Of a DNA stretch of 64,000 nt, positions 26,069 through 34,572 are shown one piece after another. The number at the start of each line of letters is the position of its first letter. Position 1 is the first letter of the stretch. The stretch lies in NCBI RefSeq assembly GCF_038592905.1, contig NZ_CP151943.1:4290501-4354500 (forward strand), read 5' to 3'. Below the pieces are notes generated by a model, which saw only the letters and a list, made by a program, of their open reading frames with translations, searched no databases and was not told where the DNA came from. Both the position numbers and the translations under genes were made by a program. Origin of the DNA: Neobacillus sp. FSL H8-0543. GTDB taxonomy: Bacteria; Bacillota; Bacilli; Bacillales; Cytobacillaceae.

Positions 26069-27052
26069 ATGAGGAAATTGGCTATTGTAGCTATTGGTGG
26101 CAACTCACTAGTCCGAGAAAATGGACGTGACTCTGTTCAAGATCAATATGAAGCTGTTAGTGAGACGGCCGTAAATATCGCAGATATGGTTCAAGAAGGC
26201 TACAATGTCGTTGTGACTCATGGAAATGGCCCACAGGTTGGCTTTGGACTTAGAAGGTCTGAAATTGCAAATGAAGTTGCTGGAATACCTGTTGTGCCGC
26301 TTGTCAATTGCGTTGCAGATACGCAGGGGGGAATTGGCTACCAAATTCAACAAGCATTAACCAATGAATTTACTAAAAGAGGTATAAATAAAAAAGTTGC
26401 AACGATCGTTACACAAGTTGAAGTTGACATTAATGATTCGAATTTCGAAAATCCAACAAAACCGGTTGGTTCATTCTTTACTTTAGAACAAGTGGAAGAG
26501 ATGAAAATGGAACATCCTAAGTGGATTTTTATAGAAGATTCCGGACGTGGTTATCGAAGAGTGGTTCCATCACCCAAACCAATTGATATTGTTGAAAAAG
26601 AAGCGATCAATTCTTTGGTAGATGCTGGTTACGTAGTGATTTCAGTTGGCGGCGGCGGCATTCCAGTTGTAAAAACACGAGATAATGCGTATGTTGGTGT
26701 TGATGCGGTAATTGATAAGGATTTTGCGACCAGTCTTTTAGCGGAACAAGTCAATGCTGAGATATTAATCATTACAACTGGTGTTCCAAGAGTATGTATT
26801 AATTTTGGAAAACCAAATCAACTAGCCTTAGAAAAAATTACAGTAGAAGAGACAAAACAATATGTTCTTGAAAACCACTTTCCACCGGGCAGTATGCTGC
26901 CAAAAATTGAAGCTAGCCTAAGTTTCTTGGGAAATGGTGGAAAGAGAGTAGTTATTACAAATCCAGAAAGTTTAAAAGATGCAATTAATAATAAACAAGG
27001 TACTCACATTGTCAACGGCTTAAGCCTGAATAGAGATGTAGAGGTTTGTTAG
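26069..27052 (+). CDS. arcC: Carbamate kinase
   Basis: A 327-residue carbamate kinase. It has the N-terminal AIGGNSLVRENG, VTHGNGPQVG near residue 50, VISVGGGGIPVV near 195 and a PPGSMLPKIEA motif near 275. It makes ATP and carbamate from carbamoyl phosphate and ADP. With AllFGH it completes the energy-yielding end of ureide breakdown, as AllK does in E. coli; no arginine deiminase genes are nearby. AGGGGGT stands before the ATG. The terminator at 27078 ends the unit. Length and motifs are complete. Confidence 0.92.
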   Translation: MRKLAIVAIGGNSLVRENGRDSVQDQYEAVSETAVNIADMVQEGYNVVVTHGNGPQVGFGLRRSEIANEVAGIPVVPLVNCVADTQGGIGYQIQQALTNEFTKRGINKKVATIVTQVEVDINDSNFENPTKPVGSFFTLEQVEEMKMEHPKWIFIEDSGRGYRRVVPSPKPIDIVEKEAINSLVDAGYVVISVGGGGIPVVKTRDNAYVGVDAVIDKDFATSLLAEQVNAEILIITTGVPRVCINFGKPNQLALEKITVEETKQYVLENHFPPGSMLPKIEASLSFLGNGGKRVVITNPESLKDAINNKQGTHIVNGLSLNRDVEVC

Positions 27053-27077
27053 AAATAATATGTGATATTTCGAAAGT

Positions 27078-27109
27078 CGGCACCGAGTAAAAAAGTGTCG
27101 GTTTTTTTT
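27078..27109 (+). terminator. Terminator after carbamate kinase
   Basis: CGGCAC pairs with GTGTCG (one G-U) around a 12-nt loop and is followed by eight T residues. Confidence 0.8.
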
Positions 27110-27223
27110 CTTGGAGAGCATGAATTCCAGCAAAAGGTTTGCAGTGTTTTATAAAGGAAACATGATGTCAGGAGCCATTAATTAATTTCCGGCAGAGATT
27201 TCCAAGTAAGAGAGGTGTTTTTA

Positions 27224-27504
27224 TTGGGCTTACAAAAGTGTGAAACTTGTAAATGTTAATTTTCATGGAAAGAAATACAAAAGACAATCCGTTGGAATTA
27301 TAAACCACTGGTATGTAGGAAATGTGGAACGAAGCATCAAATTTCGATACAGAGCAGGATATTTTTTACTCTTTTGATAGCAGTATTATTATTCATTTTT
27401 AGTCTACCTAGTTTATTAATTTAAGAGTTGCCGTAATTATCATTGTCTTTTTATCCGTTTTAATCAGTTTCCCTTATTTTTCAAAATATAAAGCTAAGAA
27501 ATAA
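27224..27504 (+). pseudogene. Broken cxxc_20_cxxc family protein
   Basis: From a TTG with GAGAGG upstream, the frame reads two CxxC pairs (KCETCKC and LVCRKCGTKHQIS) about 20 residues apart, then a hydrophobic segment (FFTLLIAVLLFIFSLPSLLI). A second hydrophobic segment, VAVIIIVFLSVLISFPYF, follows in another frame. This is the layout of the TIGR04104 small zinc-ribbon membrane proteins of Bacillus. A TAA interrupts after the first CxxC, where Gln or a similar residue is expected before FSWKE. One frame change is needed near 27423. It is therefore a pseudogene unless read through. Confidence 0.75.
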
Positions 27505-27514
27505 TAAGCTAATA

Positions 27515-27545
27515 ACAAAAGGGATATCCATGCAGGATATCCCTT
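27515..27545 (-). terminator. Terminator of the PucR-type regulator gene
   Basis: Perfect 11-bp arms AAGGGATATCC/GGATATCCCTT with a 5-nt loop give a TTTTG tract on the minus strand. It lies 75 bases past the regulator stop. Confidence 0.7.
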
Positions 27546-27619
27546 AAGGTGTTGTATTAGAAAAAATCTTGGTTTATGGTGGACTATATCGGAAGGGTGG
27601 TGATCCTCTTCTTTATTGA

Positions 27620-29329
27620 TTATGAATCTATCCGAAGTTTCTTGTTTAACAATCTAAAAATCTTTAATGCTAATTGGATTTGAAGCAGTTCCTCTGAATT
27701 CTTTAAATCAGAATTTAATATTTCTTTGATTTTCTCAATTCTATAAATGAGTGTGTTCCGATGCAAGAACATCGCTTTTGCTGTTTCACTGATATTAAGG
27801 TTATTCTGAAAATAATTTTCCAGTGTAATAATGTAGCTTGTTCCATGTGACTGATCGTTTTCATAAACTTTTCCGAGTCGCTTCATAAAGAATTCTTCTA
27901 ATTCCATGTCCTTAATATTAGAATCTAAAAAGTGGTAGATAGAATGATCTTCAAAATGGGATACGCCGCCACTATCTTCAAATTTTCGCATCAATCTTAT
28001 TGATTCATTTGCTTCGGAAAAGCTTTTATGAAGAGAACGAACCGTTCTGTACTGTCTGCCAATTCCGATTAAAAAGGTGGAATCACTTACTTGCTTTTTT
28101 AGAATACTGTATAGTTTATTAGTATATTGTTTTGCTTCATAAACGGAAACGGCTGGTCGGTTTTCGTGCTGTCCAATTAAGATGATGATTCGATTGTTTC
28201 GGTGAAAGCAGGTAACTTCTCCGTCTGCTGTTTTGGCGTAATCATAGATTAGATCCACACATTTCCTAGCTTTATTCTCCAAACTAACCCTTCTAGCCAC
28301 CATATCCTCATACTGCTGGAACTCCTCTATTTCTATATTAATCACAATACAGTAATACATATAATTCGTATGAAGTCCGTGCATTTCACTTAGCGAATGA
28401 ATGGTTTCACTAGAGGTTATTTTCCCAGTAAGCAAATCATCGAAAAAGTCATGTCTGATTTTTAATTTCACTTCCTCTATTTCCTTCGCTTTTATCCTTT
28501 CAAGTACAATGTTCGTCGATGCCTGCTCTAAAATAATGAAGTCAAATTCAGTTAATTCTCTTACTGTTTGCCATACAATAATATATCCATAAATAGAGAT
28601 TGCTGCCGCAACTGGCAGGATTCTGCATTTTATTTCCATACCTTCTAAGTAATAATTTCGTTTAATCGTCCTTTTGTATTCACTTACATTTTTTGGAATA
28701 GATTCAATGAATTCTTTTGAGAACGGAGGTCTATTTTTCACCAAATCAAGACAATATGAAAGTGGGAATTTATTATTTTCATGTTCTGTATAGTCAACTA
28801 GCTTCCAATCCTCATTTACAAAAATAATCGGATTATTAATGGTCTCGGATAACATTGATAAAATTCGATCAATTCCACCGCCTTCAAGTGTAATTCTAAA
28901 GAATAAATTATGTATGTCTAGGGTTTTTCTATTTAATAAATCGTATCTTCCTGATGCTTTTTCATTAATAATTGAGATGACTCTTGATAAAGTATATTCA
29001 AATGGCAACTCCAGTAAAGGTAATCCAAGCTTATTTGCTTGGTCAATCATGTTCTGTGGGAGTTTATCAAAGTATCTTTTCATTTTGATAACTAGTCCGG
29101 CACAGTTAATGTCAGAAAGCTCCTTGATGATACGATTTTGTAATTCTTCATTGTCTTTAAAAATATATCCTGTAGATAATAGCAGTTCATTTGGTGAAAG
29201 CCAATCGAATGCCTCAGGATTTTCAATAATATTTACAATGGTTATCTCATTATTAATTCCTTTTTCCCCTGCTACTATTTTTAATCCATCAATGGCTTTA
29301 ATTTCAAAAAGGTCTTTAACGGTTAACAA
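27620..29329 (-). CDS. PucR-family transcriptional regulator
   Basis: A 569-residue regulator. Residues 1-125 form the PucR N-terminal domain (MLTVKDLFEIKAIDGLKIVA, WLSPNELLLSTGYIF). The middle is a CdaR/GGDEF-like region. The C-terminal 60 residues are the HTH_30 domain (YFQNNLNISETAKAMFLHRN then TLIYRIEKIKEILN). PucR controls purine catabolism in B. subtilis, and this gene is flanked by ureide genes and divergent from a nucleobase permease. The start is TTG with GGATG upstream. It probably binds the shared GTTAT-centred motifs at 17248, 22401 and 29595, which is inference. Confidence 0.85.
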   Translation of the reverse strand: MLTVKDLFEIKAIDGLKIVAGEKGINNEITIVNIIENPEAFDWLSPNELLLSTGYIFKDNEELQNRIIKELSDINCAGLVIKMKRYFDKLPQNMIDQANKLGLPLLELPFEYTLSRVISIINEKASGRYDLLNRKTLDIHNLFFRITLEGGGIDRILSMLSETINNPIIFVNEDWKLVDYTEHENNKFPLSYCLDLVKNRPPFSKEFIESIPKNVSEYKRTIKRNYYLEGMEIKCRILPVAAAISIYGYIIVWQTVRELTEFDFIILEQASTNIVLERIKAKEIEEVKLKIRHDFFDDLLTGKITSSETIHSLSEMHGLHTNYMYYCIVINIEIEEFQQYEDMVARRVSLENKARKCVDLIYDYAKTADGEVTCFHRNNRIIILIGQHENRPAVSVYEAKQYTNKLYSILKKQVSDSTFLIGIGRQYRTVRSLHKSFSEANESIRLMRKFEDSGGVSHFEDHSIYHFLDSNIKDMELEEFFMKRLGKVYENDQSHGTSYIITLENYFQNNLNISETAKAMFLHRNTLIYRIEKIKEILNSDLKNSEELLQIQLALKIFRLLNKKLRIDS

Positions 29330-29775
29330 TCTTTACACATCCTCTGTTTTCACATATCATTTCAATTGTACAACATGCTCAAATGATTTCAAGTCATTTT
29401 GGTTCGAATGAACAATGATATTTATAGGCATTTGAAATAAAATATTAATGAAAACAAGCATACTTCCATAAATCAGTTTTTATAGAATAATGGATTAAGA
29501 GCTATTTTAACTAATCCTGATAGATTAAGCGATTAATTAAAAAAAGAGATACTTTTATCCTGATGTAGTTATTTTGGATAAACAAAAACAGGATGTTATG
29601 CATAATGCCTAAATATACTAGAATAAATTTGGGCAAGATAACCAATTGAGCATAGAGTTCTTTCATAAGCTTAACAAAAAATCATATTCTGTTATAATTT
29701 ATACTGTCTGGCCCTGTTCCAATATGGTTGTCGGACATTGACATTTTTTAAATTCGAAAGGTATAGAAAACAATT
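29330..29775 (+). promoter_or_regulatory. Divergent control region between pucR-like gene and permease
   Basis: GTTATGCATAAT (29595-29606) followed by GCCTAAAT matches the candidate ureide-regulon operator. A good SigA promoter for the permease is TTAACA-16-TATAAT at 29671-29698. The permease has a weak ribosome binding site (GAAAGG, about 15 bases from the ATG). I found no clear promoter for the minus-strand regulator. Confidence 0.55.
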
Positions 29776-31059
29776 ATGAAGACAGAAAACAAATATTTAA
29801 GTACCTTTCAATGGTTTATCTATATACTTGCTAATTCTATTGCGCTGCCAATTGTAATTGGCAATGTGTTTCAGCTCCCTTCAACAGACATTTCCTCATT
29901 AATGCAACGTACGTTTTTTATTGTAGGATTAAGTTCTTTTATTCAAGGGAAATTTGGACATAGATATCCGATAGCAGATGGTCCAGCTGGTTCTTGGGTT
30001 AGTATTTTTGTTATTTTTGCGAGCATTGGAACTCAACAAGGTTTGACAATGATGGAGACATTACAAACACTAGAGGCGGGATTAATCGTTTCTGGATTAT
30101 TATTACTACTGTTAGGGATAACAAAGTGGGTTCGTCATTTACTGTTTCTCTTTTCACCCATTGTAACAGGCACATTTCTATTTATATTAGCCATTCAATT
30201 ATGTGGAGTCTTTATAAGGGGAATGGTGTCAATAGATAGCAACACGGGTCAAATGGATGGGGTAAGCTTTTTCCTAGCTATTTGTATTTTTTTCTTAATT
30301 ATTTTACTTTCCTCTAAAGCTAAGGGATGGGTAAAAAACTATGCGATTTTATTAGGAATCTTAGCAGGATGGATTGTATTCACTATTATTAGAAAAGGTG
30401 ATCAAAGCATTTCACTATCTGTTGATTGGATTAAGCCCCCGGAAATTTTCCCGTGGGGGTTCCCCGTACTAACTGGGGGTGTATTGGTTACAGCTATCTT
30501 ATTTACCTTTTTACTGATTTCTAATACATTTGCCGCTATTTCAGCAGCGGAGGAAGCAATCCCAAATAATAAGGAGCAATTCCGAGACAAGCTTAATCGG
30601 GGAACGTGGATAGGAGGAGTTTCTCATCTTTTTTCTGCCGTACTCTCAACCATTGCTGTTGTACCATTACCAGCTACAGCTGGTTTTGTCAGATTAACAA
30701 AACAATATCGGATTAATCCTTTTCTGTTTGCTTGTGGGATTATGGTATTCATTTCCTTGTCTCCAAAGATTGTAGGTCTATTGGCTTCTCTACCTTTACC
30801 GGTAGCCAGTGCAGCCCTTCTAGCTACACTAATTGAGATGCTTGGAATCGCCATTCGCTCACTGACAAAACAACCATTAAATGATAGGAATATTACCATT
30901 ATTGGGGTATCCTTACTAGTAGGAATAGGAATCATGTTTTTACCGGATGATATTTTTAACGGTCTTCCATATGTCATTCAAAATATAGGGAAAAATGGTT
31001 TATTAGTAGGAACATTTCTAGCGATTATATTTGAACAACTTTGGAAACCAAAAAATTAA
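29776..31059 (+). CDS. NCS2 purine/pyrimidine permease (YwdJ-like)
   Basis: A 427-residue carrier with 12-14 membrane segments. The NCS2 pattern shows in YPIADGPAGSWVSIFVIFAS near residue 65, the SNTFAAISAAEEAIPN segment near 250 and PLPATAGFVRLTKQ near 295. It is closest in feel to the Bacillus YwdJ permeases, which are presumed purine carriers. It is divergently transcribed from the PucR-type regulator and shares its control region, so purine or ureide uptake under that regulator is likely. Its terminator overlaps the end of the gene. Confidence 0.82.
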   Translation: MKTENKYLSTFQWFIYILANSIALPIVIGNVFQLPSTDISSLMQRTFFIVGLSSFIQGKFGHRYPIADGPAGSWVSIFVIFASIGTQQGLTMMETLQTLEAGLIVSGLLLLLLGITKWVRHLLFLFSPIVTGTFLFILAIQLCGVFIRGMVSIDSNTGQMDGVSFFLAICIFFLIILLSSKAKGWVKNYAILLGILAGWIVFTIIRKGDQSISLSVDWIKPPEIFPWGFPVLTGGVLVTAILFTFLLISNTFAAISAAEEAIPNNKEQFRDKLNRGTWIGGVSHLFSAVLSTIAVVPLPATAGFVRLTKQYRINPFLFACGIMVFISLSPKIVGLLASLPLPVASAALLATLIEMLGIAIRSLTKQPLNDRNITIIGVSLLVGIGIMFLPDDIFNGLPYVIQNIGKNGLLVGTFLAIIFEQLWKPKN

Positions 31060-31089
31060 GCTGCAGAGATAAATATTCTGCAGCTTTTA
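31058..31089 (+). terminator. Terminator of the YwdJ-like permease gene
   Basis: AAGCTGCAGA/TCTGCAGCTT perfect 10-bp arms with a 9-nt loop and a short T tract; the stem begins at the stop codon. Confidence 0.85.
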
Positions 31090-31158
31090 CTATTTTAATT
31101 TTCTTCAGAGAAAACATATTATCACATCCTTGCTCCCCATTTAAGTGAAAAAACCCAC

Positions 31159-31188
31159 TTACCAACAAAACCACAACTAGGTTATAAT
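31159..31188 (+). promoter_or_regulatory. Probable promoter of the Wadjet operon
   Basis: A perfect TATAAT at 31183-31188 with a weak TTACCA box 18 bases upstream. It lies 70-100 bases before jetD and is the only good -10 element in the gap. Confidence 0.5.
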
Positions 31189-31280
31189 ATAAGGATGTCC
31201 AAAATGGATAGCAGGAGTCTATCCTATGAAATTGAGAAGATTTAAGTAGGTGAAATATTATCGACATCATTGAAACACGG

Positions 31281-32315
31281 GTGAGAGGTTTTATTGCTGA
31301 TATTCAGCACCCTAAACAAAAAAAGAAAATAAATAGTAATGATTTAGAACTTCAGTTGCGCAAGCTTTTGGAAGATTATTTTGAACTGGACGGCTATATG
31401 CTGTTTCATCGTGCCATTGAAACATTGCAAGCGGAAGGACAACTTATTCCGATACAAAATAATCAGTATAATGGAAGAAACCCATCTTTGCCTTTATATT
31501 ACTGGGTTAATATAAAGGCTCAGACAGACAAATGGGATCGTCTAGAGATGATGAAATTAGGTGATCAGTTTGACTTTTCCTTTTATGAACGTCACCCCGA
31601 ATGGCAAACGAGAGACGAATGGATGCGAATTCATAATGTATATATGTTTCTTAAGTCTAGTCAGGTACGAGAAATCGTGTCGGTTGAAGAAAGAAGCCTC
31701 GAGCTCTTTGGTCATGAAAAATTCTTACTAGACGGTGATAGTTTTCCTGATGGAAAAGGGTTTTTAACTAGAATTGGGATATCTGAAGAGCAGCTTAAAA
31801 TGGTGAACTACGGAGAGCCTTTTGTATTTTGGATCAAACAAGGGATAGAAATAAAAGATATTCAGCGGATATTGATTGTTGAAAATCTATCATTTTTCCA
31901 TACTTCCATTAAGTTATTGGAAGCAAATAAACTCGATTATGAACCTGAACTGATTATTTATGGTGAAGGGATGAAAATTGAACGAAGTTTTTCTTTTTTC
32001 TATCGAATGTTTCCGCCAAAAAACTATCTTTTTTATTACGTAGGAGACCTTGATGCGGAAGGATATGGTATCCTCATTAGGCTTATAGAAAAATATCCCG
32101 AATCCTGTATCCAGCCTGCGATAAAAATTTATCGCAAAATGCTCGAATGTCTAGAACAAAGGAATGAGCAAAAACAAGGACAAACACAAAACGTCAAATA
32201 CCGTGATGCAATCTTTCAATGGTTTACGGAAGAAGAACAAGCTTTATTGCAGCAGTTATGGCGAGAAAATAAGCGGATAGCTCAAGAAGTCTTAACAATA
32301 GAAACCTGGAGGTGA
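31281..32315 (+). CDS. jetD: Wadjet JetD (Toprim-fold nuclease subunit)
   Basis: A 344-residue DUF2220-type protein. The C-terminal Toprim domain shows an acidic residue in ILIVENLSFF near 205 and the DxD motif YYVGDLDAEGYG near 250. In Wadjet systems JetD cuts plasmid DNA extruded by the JetABC SMC motor. It is placed first here, giving the order D-A-B-C. The GTG at 31281 has no ribosome binding site. Eight more in-frame codons up to ATT at 31257 or ATC at 31260 follow an AGGTG, so translation may start upstream on a non-AUG codon. Ninety bases of a homologue also occur at 16928. Confidence 0.88.
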   Translation: MRGFIADIQHPKQKKKINSNDLELQLRKLLEDYFELDGYMLFHRAIETLQAEGQLIPIQNNQYNGRNPSLPLYYWVNIKAQTDKWDRLEMMKLGDQFDFSFYERHPEWQTRDEWMRIHNVYMFLKSSQVREIVSVEERSLELFGHEKFLLDGDSFPDGKGFLTRIGISEEQLKMVNYGEPFVFWIKQGIEIKDIQRILIVENLSFFHTSIKLLEANKLDYEPELIIYGEGMKIERSFSFFYRMFPPKNYLFYYVGDLDAEGYGILIRLIEKYPESCIQPAIKIYRKMLECLEQRNEQKQGQTQNVKYRDAIFQWFTEEEQALLQQLWRENKRIAQEVLTIETWR

Positions 32316-32320
32316 CGGAT

Positions 32321-33826
32321 GTGAACGAATCATGGGAAGGTTTCGCCCAGCGGATGCAACGATTAAATCCACTGTTTGAGCTCGGGAGAGGAATGGATGT
32401 AGGGGAGTTGAAGCCCCATATCCAAACGATTCTCATGCAGGTGCTCCTCACCATCTTTTATAGAGAGTTAAATGATGATGATACGAGACGCAAATCAGAT
32501 ATCAGGTATATGGTAGAAGATTCTATTAAGCATATGAAGCTGTTAGCAGATGATAAGCAACTGGAACGGATTACAAGTGGGCTCCTGTATCAAGGAAAAG
32601 AAGAATTTAGTAAACCGTTTGAAGCCTTATATTACGATGAAATTAGACAATCCTGGGAAACACAAACCTTTCGATATGTCACAATGGATGAATTATATAC
32701 GAATCTAGAAATGGGCGGGTCGATTGTTTATAAACTCACAGATGTTGCTCAGGAAATGATTTTTATGAGCAGGGAAATGGCTGAGGAATTTTCAATCACG
32801 ATTGAACAGCTCTATAGTATGCAGCTGATTAAAAACGGTAATTTCAGGAAAGCTACTCGAAACCTCGATCACCTCATTTCACGAGTAAACCGCTTAATGG
32901 CAAAAGAATTCACCTTTCAAAAGGAAATGATCAATAATCCCAAAATCTTATTGATTGAAGAAGAATGGCAAAGAGCCGACAATCGTGCTGAAATAGAAAA
33001 TCAATTTGAAGAGGAAAAAAATCACTTCCGAACCATTACGAGTATGATAGAAAAAACGAAACGAAGAAATGAAGAAGATGATTCAATACAGAAAGAATTG
33101 ATCGTTCTCCAGGAAAAAATTGGCCATACAAGGCAATTGCATGATCGTTTTGCAAAGCTAGTCATTCAAAATATTTCCTATGAGATGAAATTAAAGGCGG
33201 AAAATCCTTCATTGTTTTGGGAAAATAGCCTAGTTTCCTTTCGAGAACATATTTATGAAAATTGGTTCCTGAAGGAAGGCGTTCAACGATTTGAGGTACT
33301 AGAAAGCGTACTTTCTCCTTTATTTTCACCAAAGAATGAATTTATTTTGCCGCTCGATTGGATTTGGGGCGAACAAGAATTTGATGAAAAACAACTGACA
33401 AAGACGGTTGTTGAAGAGGAAGCAGAAGAAAGTATTACTCGTCAGCGAGTAACAAACTGGGACTCTGTTATTAAGGCATGGAGTTATGTTTTTCAATATT
33501 TGCAAACATACGGTGAGTTTTCTTTAGCAGATTTAGTAGAGTTACCATTAGAAGTGCAGGATTTATGGTTTGAAGAATCTGAAACGATAGATTTATGGAT
33601 GATGTTTGATAAAAAACCGCTAAAGATTCAAGTGCTACATCGAAAAGAAGAAACATTAAGCGATGAGCGAGAAATACTTCTTAATAAACTAATGATAGAG
33701 TATCCGCAATTTCAATCTTTTGAAGGCTTGAAGGTCTTTACAAAGTTTGATCACAGAGCGGAGCCTTTCAACTGGTATAGAATGAAAATTACCCCATTTA
33801 AAATATGTGTAGAGGAGGAAAAGTGA
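32321..33826 (+). CDS. jetA: Wadjet JetA (kleisin-like subunit)
   Basis: A protein of about 501 residues, charged and largely helical, with the winged-helix pattern of JetA near its N-terminus (LFELGRGMDVGELKPHIQTI) and a Glu/Lys-rich middle. JetA is the kleisin that bridges the JetC SMC heads. The GTG at 32321 is chosen because GGAGG at 32308-32312 is correctly spaced for it. An upstream GTG at 32312 overlaps that site and the jetD stop. The stop codon overlaps the start of jetB, a typical tight defence operon. Confidence 0.85.
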   Translation: MNESWEGFAQRMQRLNPLFELGRGMDVGELKPHIQTILMQVLLTIFYRELNDDDTRRKSDIRYMVEDSIKHMKLLADDKQLERITSGLLYQGKEEFSKPFEALYYDEIRQSWETQTFRYVTMDELYTNLEMGGSIVYKLTDVAQEMIFMSREMAEEFSITIEQLYSMQLIKNGNFRKATRNLDHLISRVNRLMAKEFTFQKEMINNPKILLIEEEWQRADNRAEIENQFEEEKNHFRTITSMIEKTKRRNEEDDSIQKELIVLQEKIGHTRQLHDRFAKLVIQNISYEMKLKAENPSLFWENSLVSFREHIYENWFLKEGVQRFEVLESVLSPLFSPKNEFILPLDWIWGEQEFDEKQLTKTVVEEEAEESITRQRVTNWDSVIKAWSYVFQYLQTYGEFSLADLVELPLEVQDLWFEESETIDLWMMFDKKPLKIQVLHRKEETLSDEREILLNKLMIEYPQFQSFEGLKVFTKFDHRAEPFNWYRMKITPFKICVEEEK

Positions 33827-34572
33827 TGAATGCAGAAACGATCAAAAGAGCATCCGCTGTCTATTTTACTTTATTAAAAGATAAAGTAATCGACGAAAAT
33901 AGTGAACACTTCCAGACTTATTTTGATCCGGATGTAAGACAGACCGTTCTTTTACTAGCAGACGAATCAGGTACATATATCATTGAATCGCCTAAACGCA
34001 TCCAATTAGTTGTCCAGCCAACAGGCTCCGTCTTTGCTACGAATTTTACCCATATGAAAGATAAGCATCGGCAAATCGAAACGAAAAAACACTTTCATCT
34101 AGTTAGCGTTGTTATTATGTCTTTTTTAGCAACTATAGATCGCAACCAGGCTGCAAAGATTCGTACGAAGCGGGAAGGGATAAGCTATTACGCATTAGAA
34201 CGGCAAGTTAACGACTTGATAAGTAATTGGGATAGCATTCTTAAAACTAGACCTGCCTTCGGAGAAGATGAACGTATTGATATGAAGGAAGTTGTGACAA
34301 CCTGGAAATACATGGAGGTTGACACAGAGGATTATGGAGTTAAAAAAGGCAATAGACGAACGAGAATCGGTTTAATTGCCAACGCTATGCGCTTATTAGA
34401 GACGGAAGGGCTGATCGTCATCCTCGATCGGGACGATATTCCCAAGGCGATTCCAAAACAAGAGCTTTTTGAACGAATTGAATACCTGTATCATGATTAT
34501 GATCGTTATGAATTATTCAAAAAATTAATGACTTCAGAGGTGGATGAGCATGCCGAAAATCTATCGAATTAG
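33826..34572 (+). CDS. jetB: Wadjet JetB (MukE/KITE-like subunit)
   Basis: A 248-residue protein with two predicted winged-helix-like halves, matching the JetB/KITE role (family listed as DUF6063 in some databases). The ATG at 33826 overlaps the TGA of jetA and follows GAGGAGG. It binds JetA and the SMC dimer. The end overlaps jetC by 29 bases, implying coupled translation. No catalytic motif is expected or seen. Assignment rests mainly on length and position between jetA and jetC. Confidence 0.82.
   Translation: MNAETIKRASAVYFTLLKDKVIDENSEHFQTYFDPDVRQTVLLLADESGTYIIESPKRIQLVVQPTGSVFATNFTHMKDKHRQIETKKHFHLVSVVIMSFLATIDRNQAAKIRTKREGISYYALERQVNDLISNWDSILKTRPAFGEDERIDMKEVVTTWKYMEVDTEDYGVKKGNRRTRIGLIANAMRLLETEGLIVILDRDDIPKAIPKQELFERIEYLYHDYDRYELFKKLMTSEVDEHAENLSN

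Noticed and set aside
27070..27110. A stretch like the 3' end of Cas9 tracrRNA (GGCACCGAGT)
   Set aside because: It is part of a simple terminator after carbamate kinase. No cas gene, repeat array or anti-repeat is present.
27224..27504. The cxxc_20_cxxc gene as a selenoprotein with an internal Sec codon
   Set aside because: The internal stop is TAA, not TGA, and a second frame change is needed.
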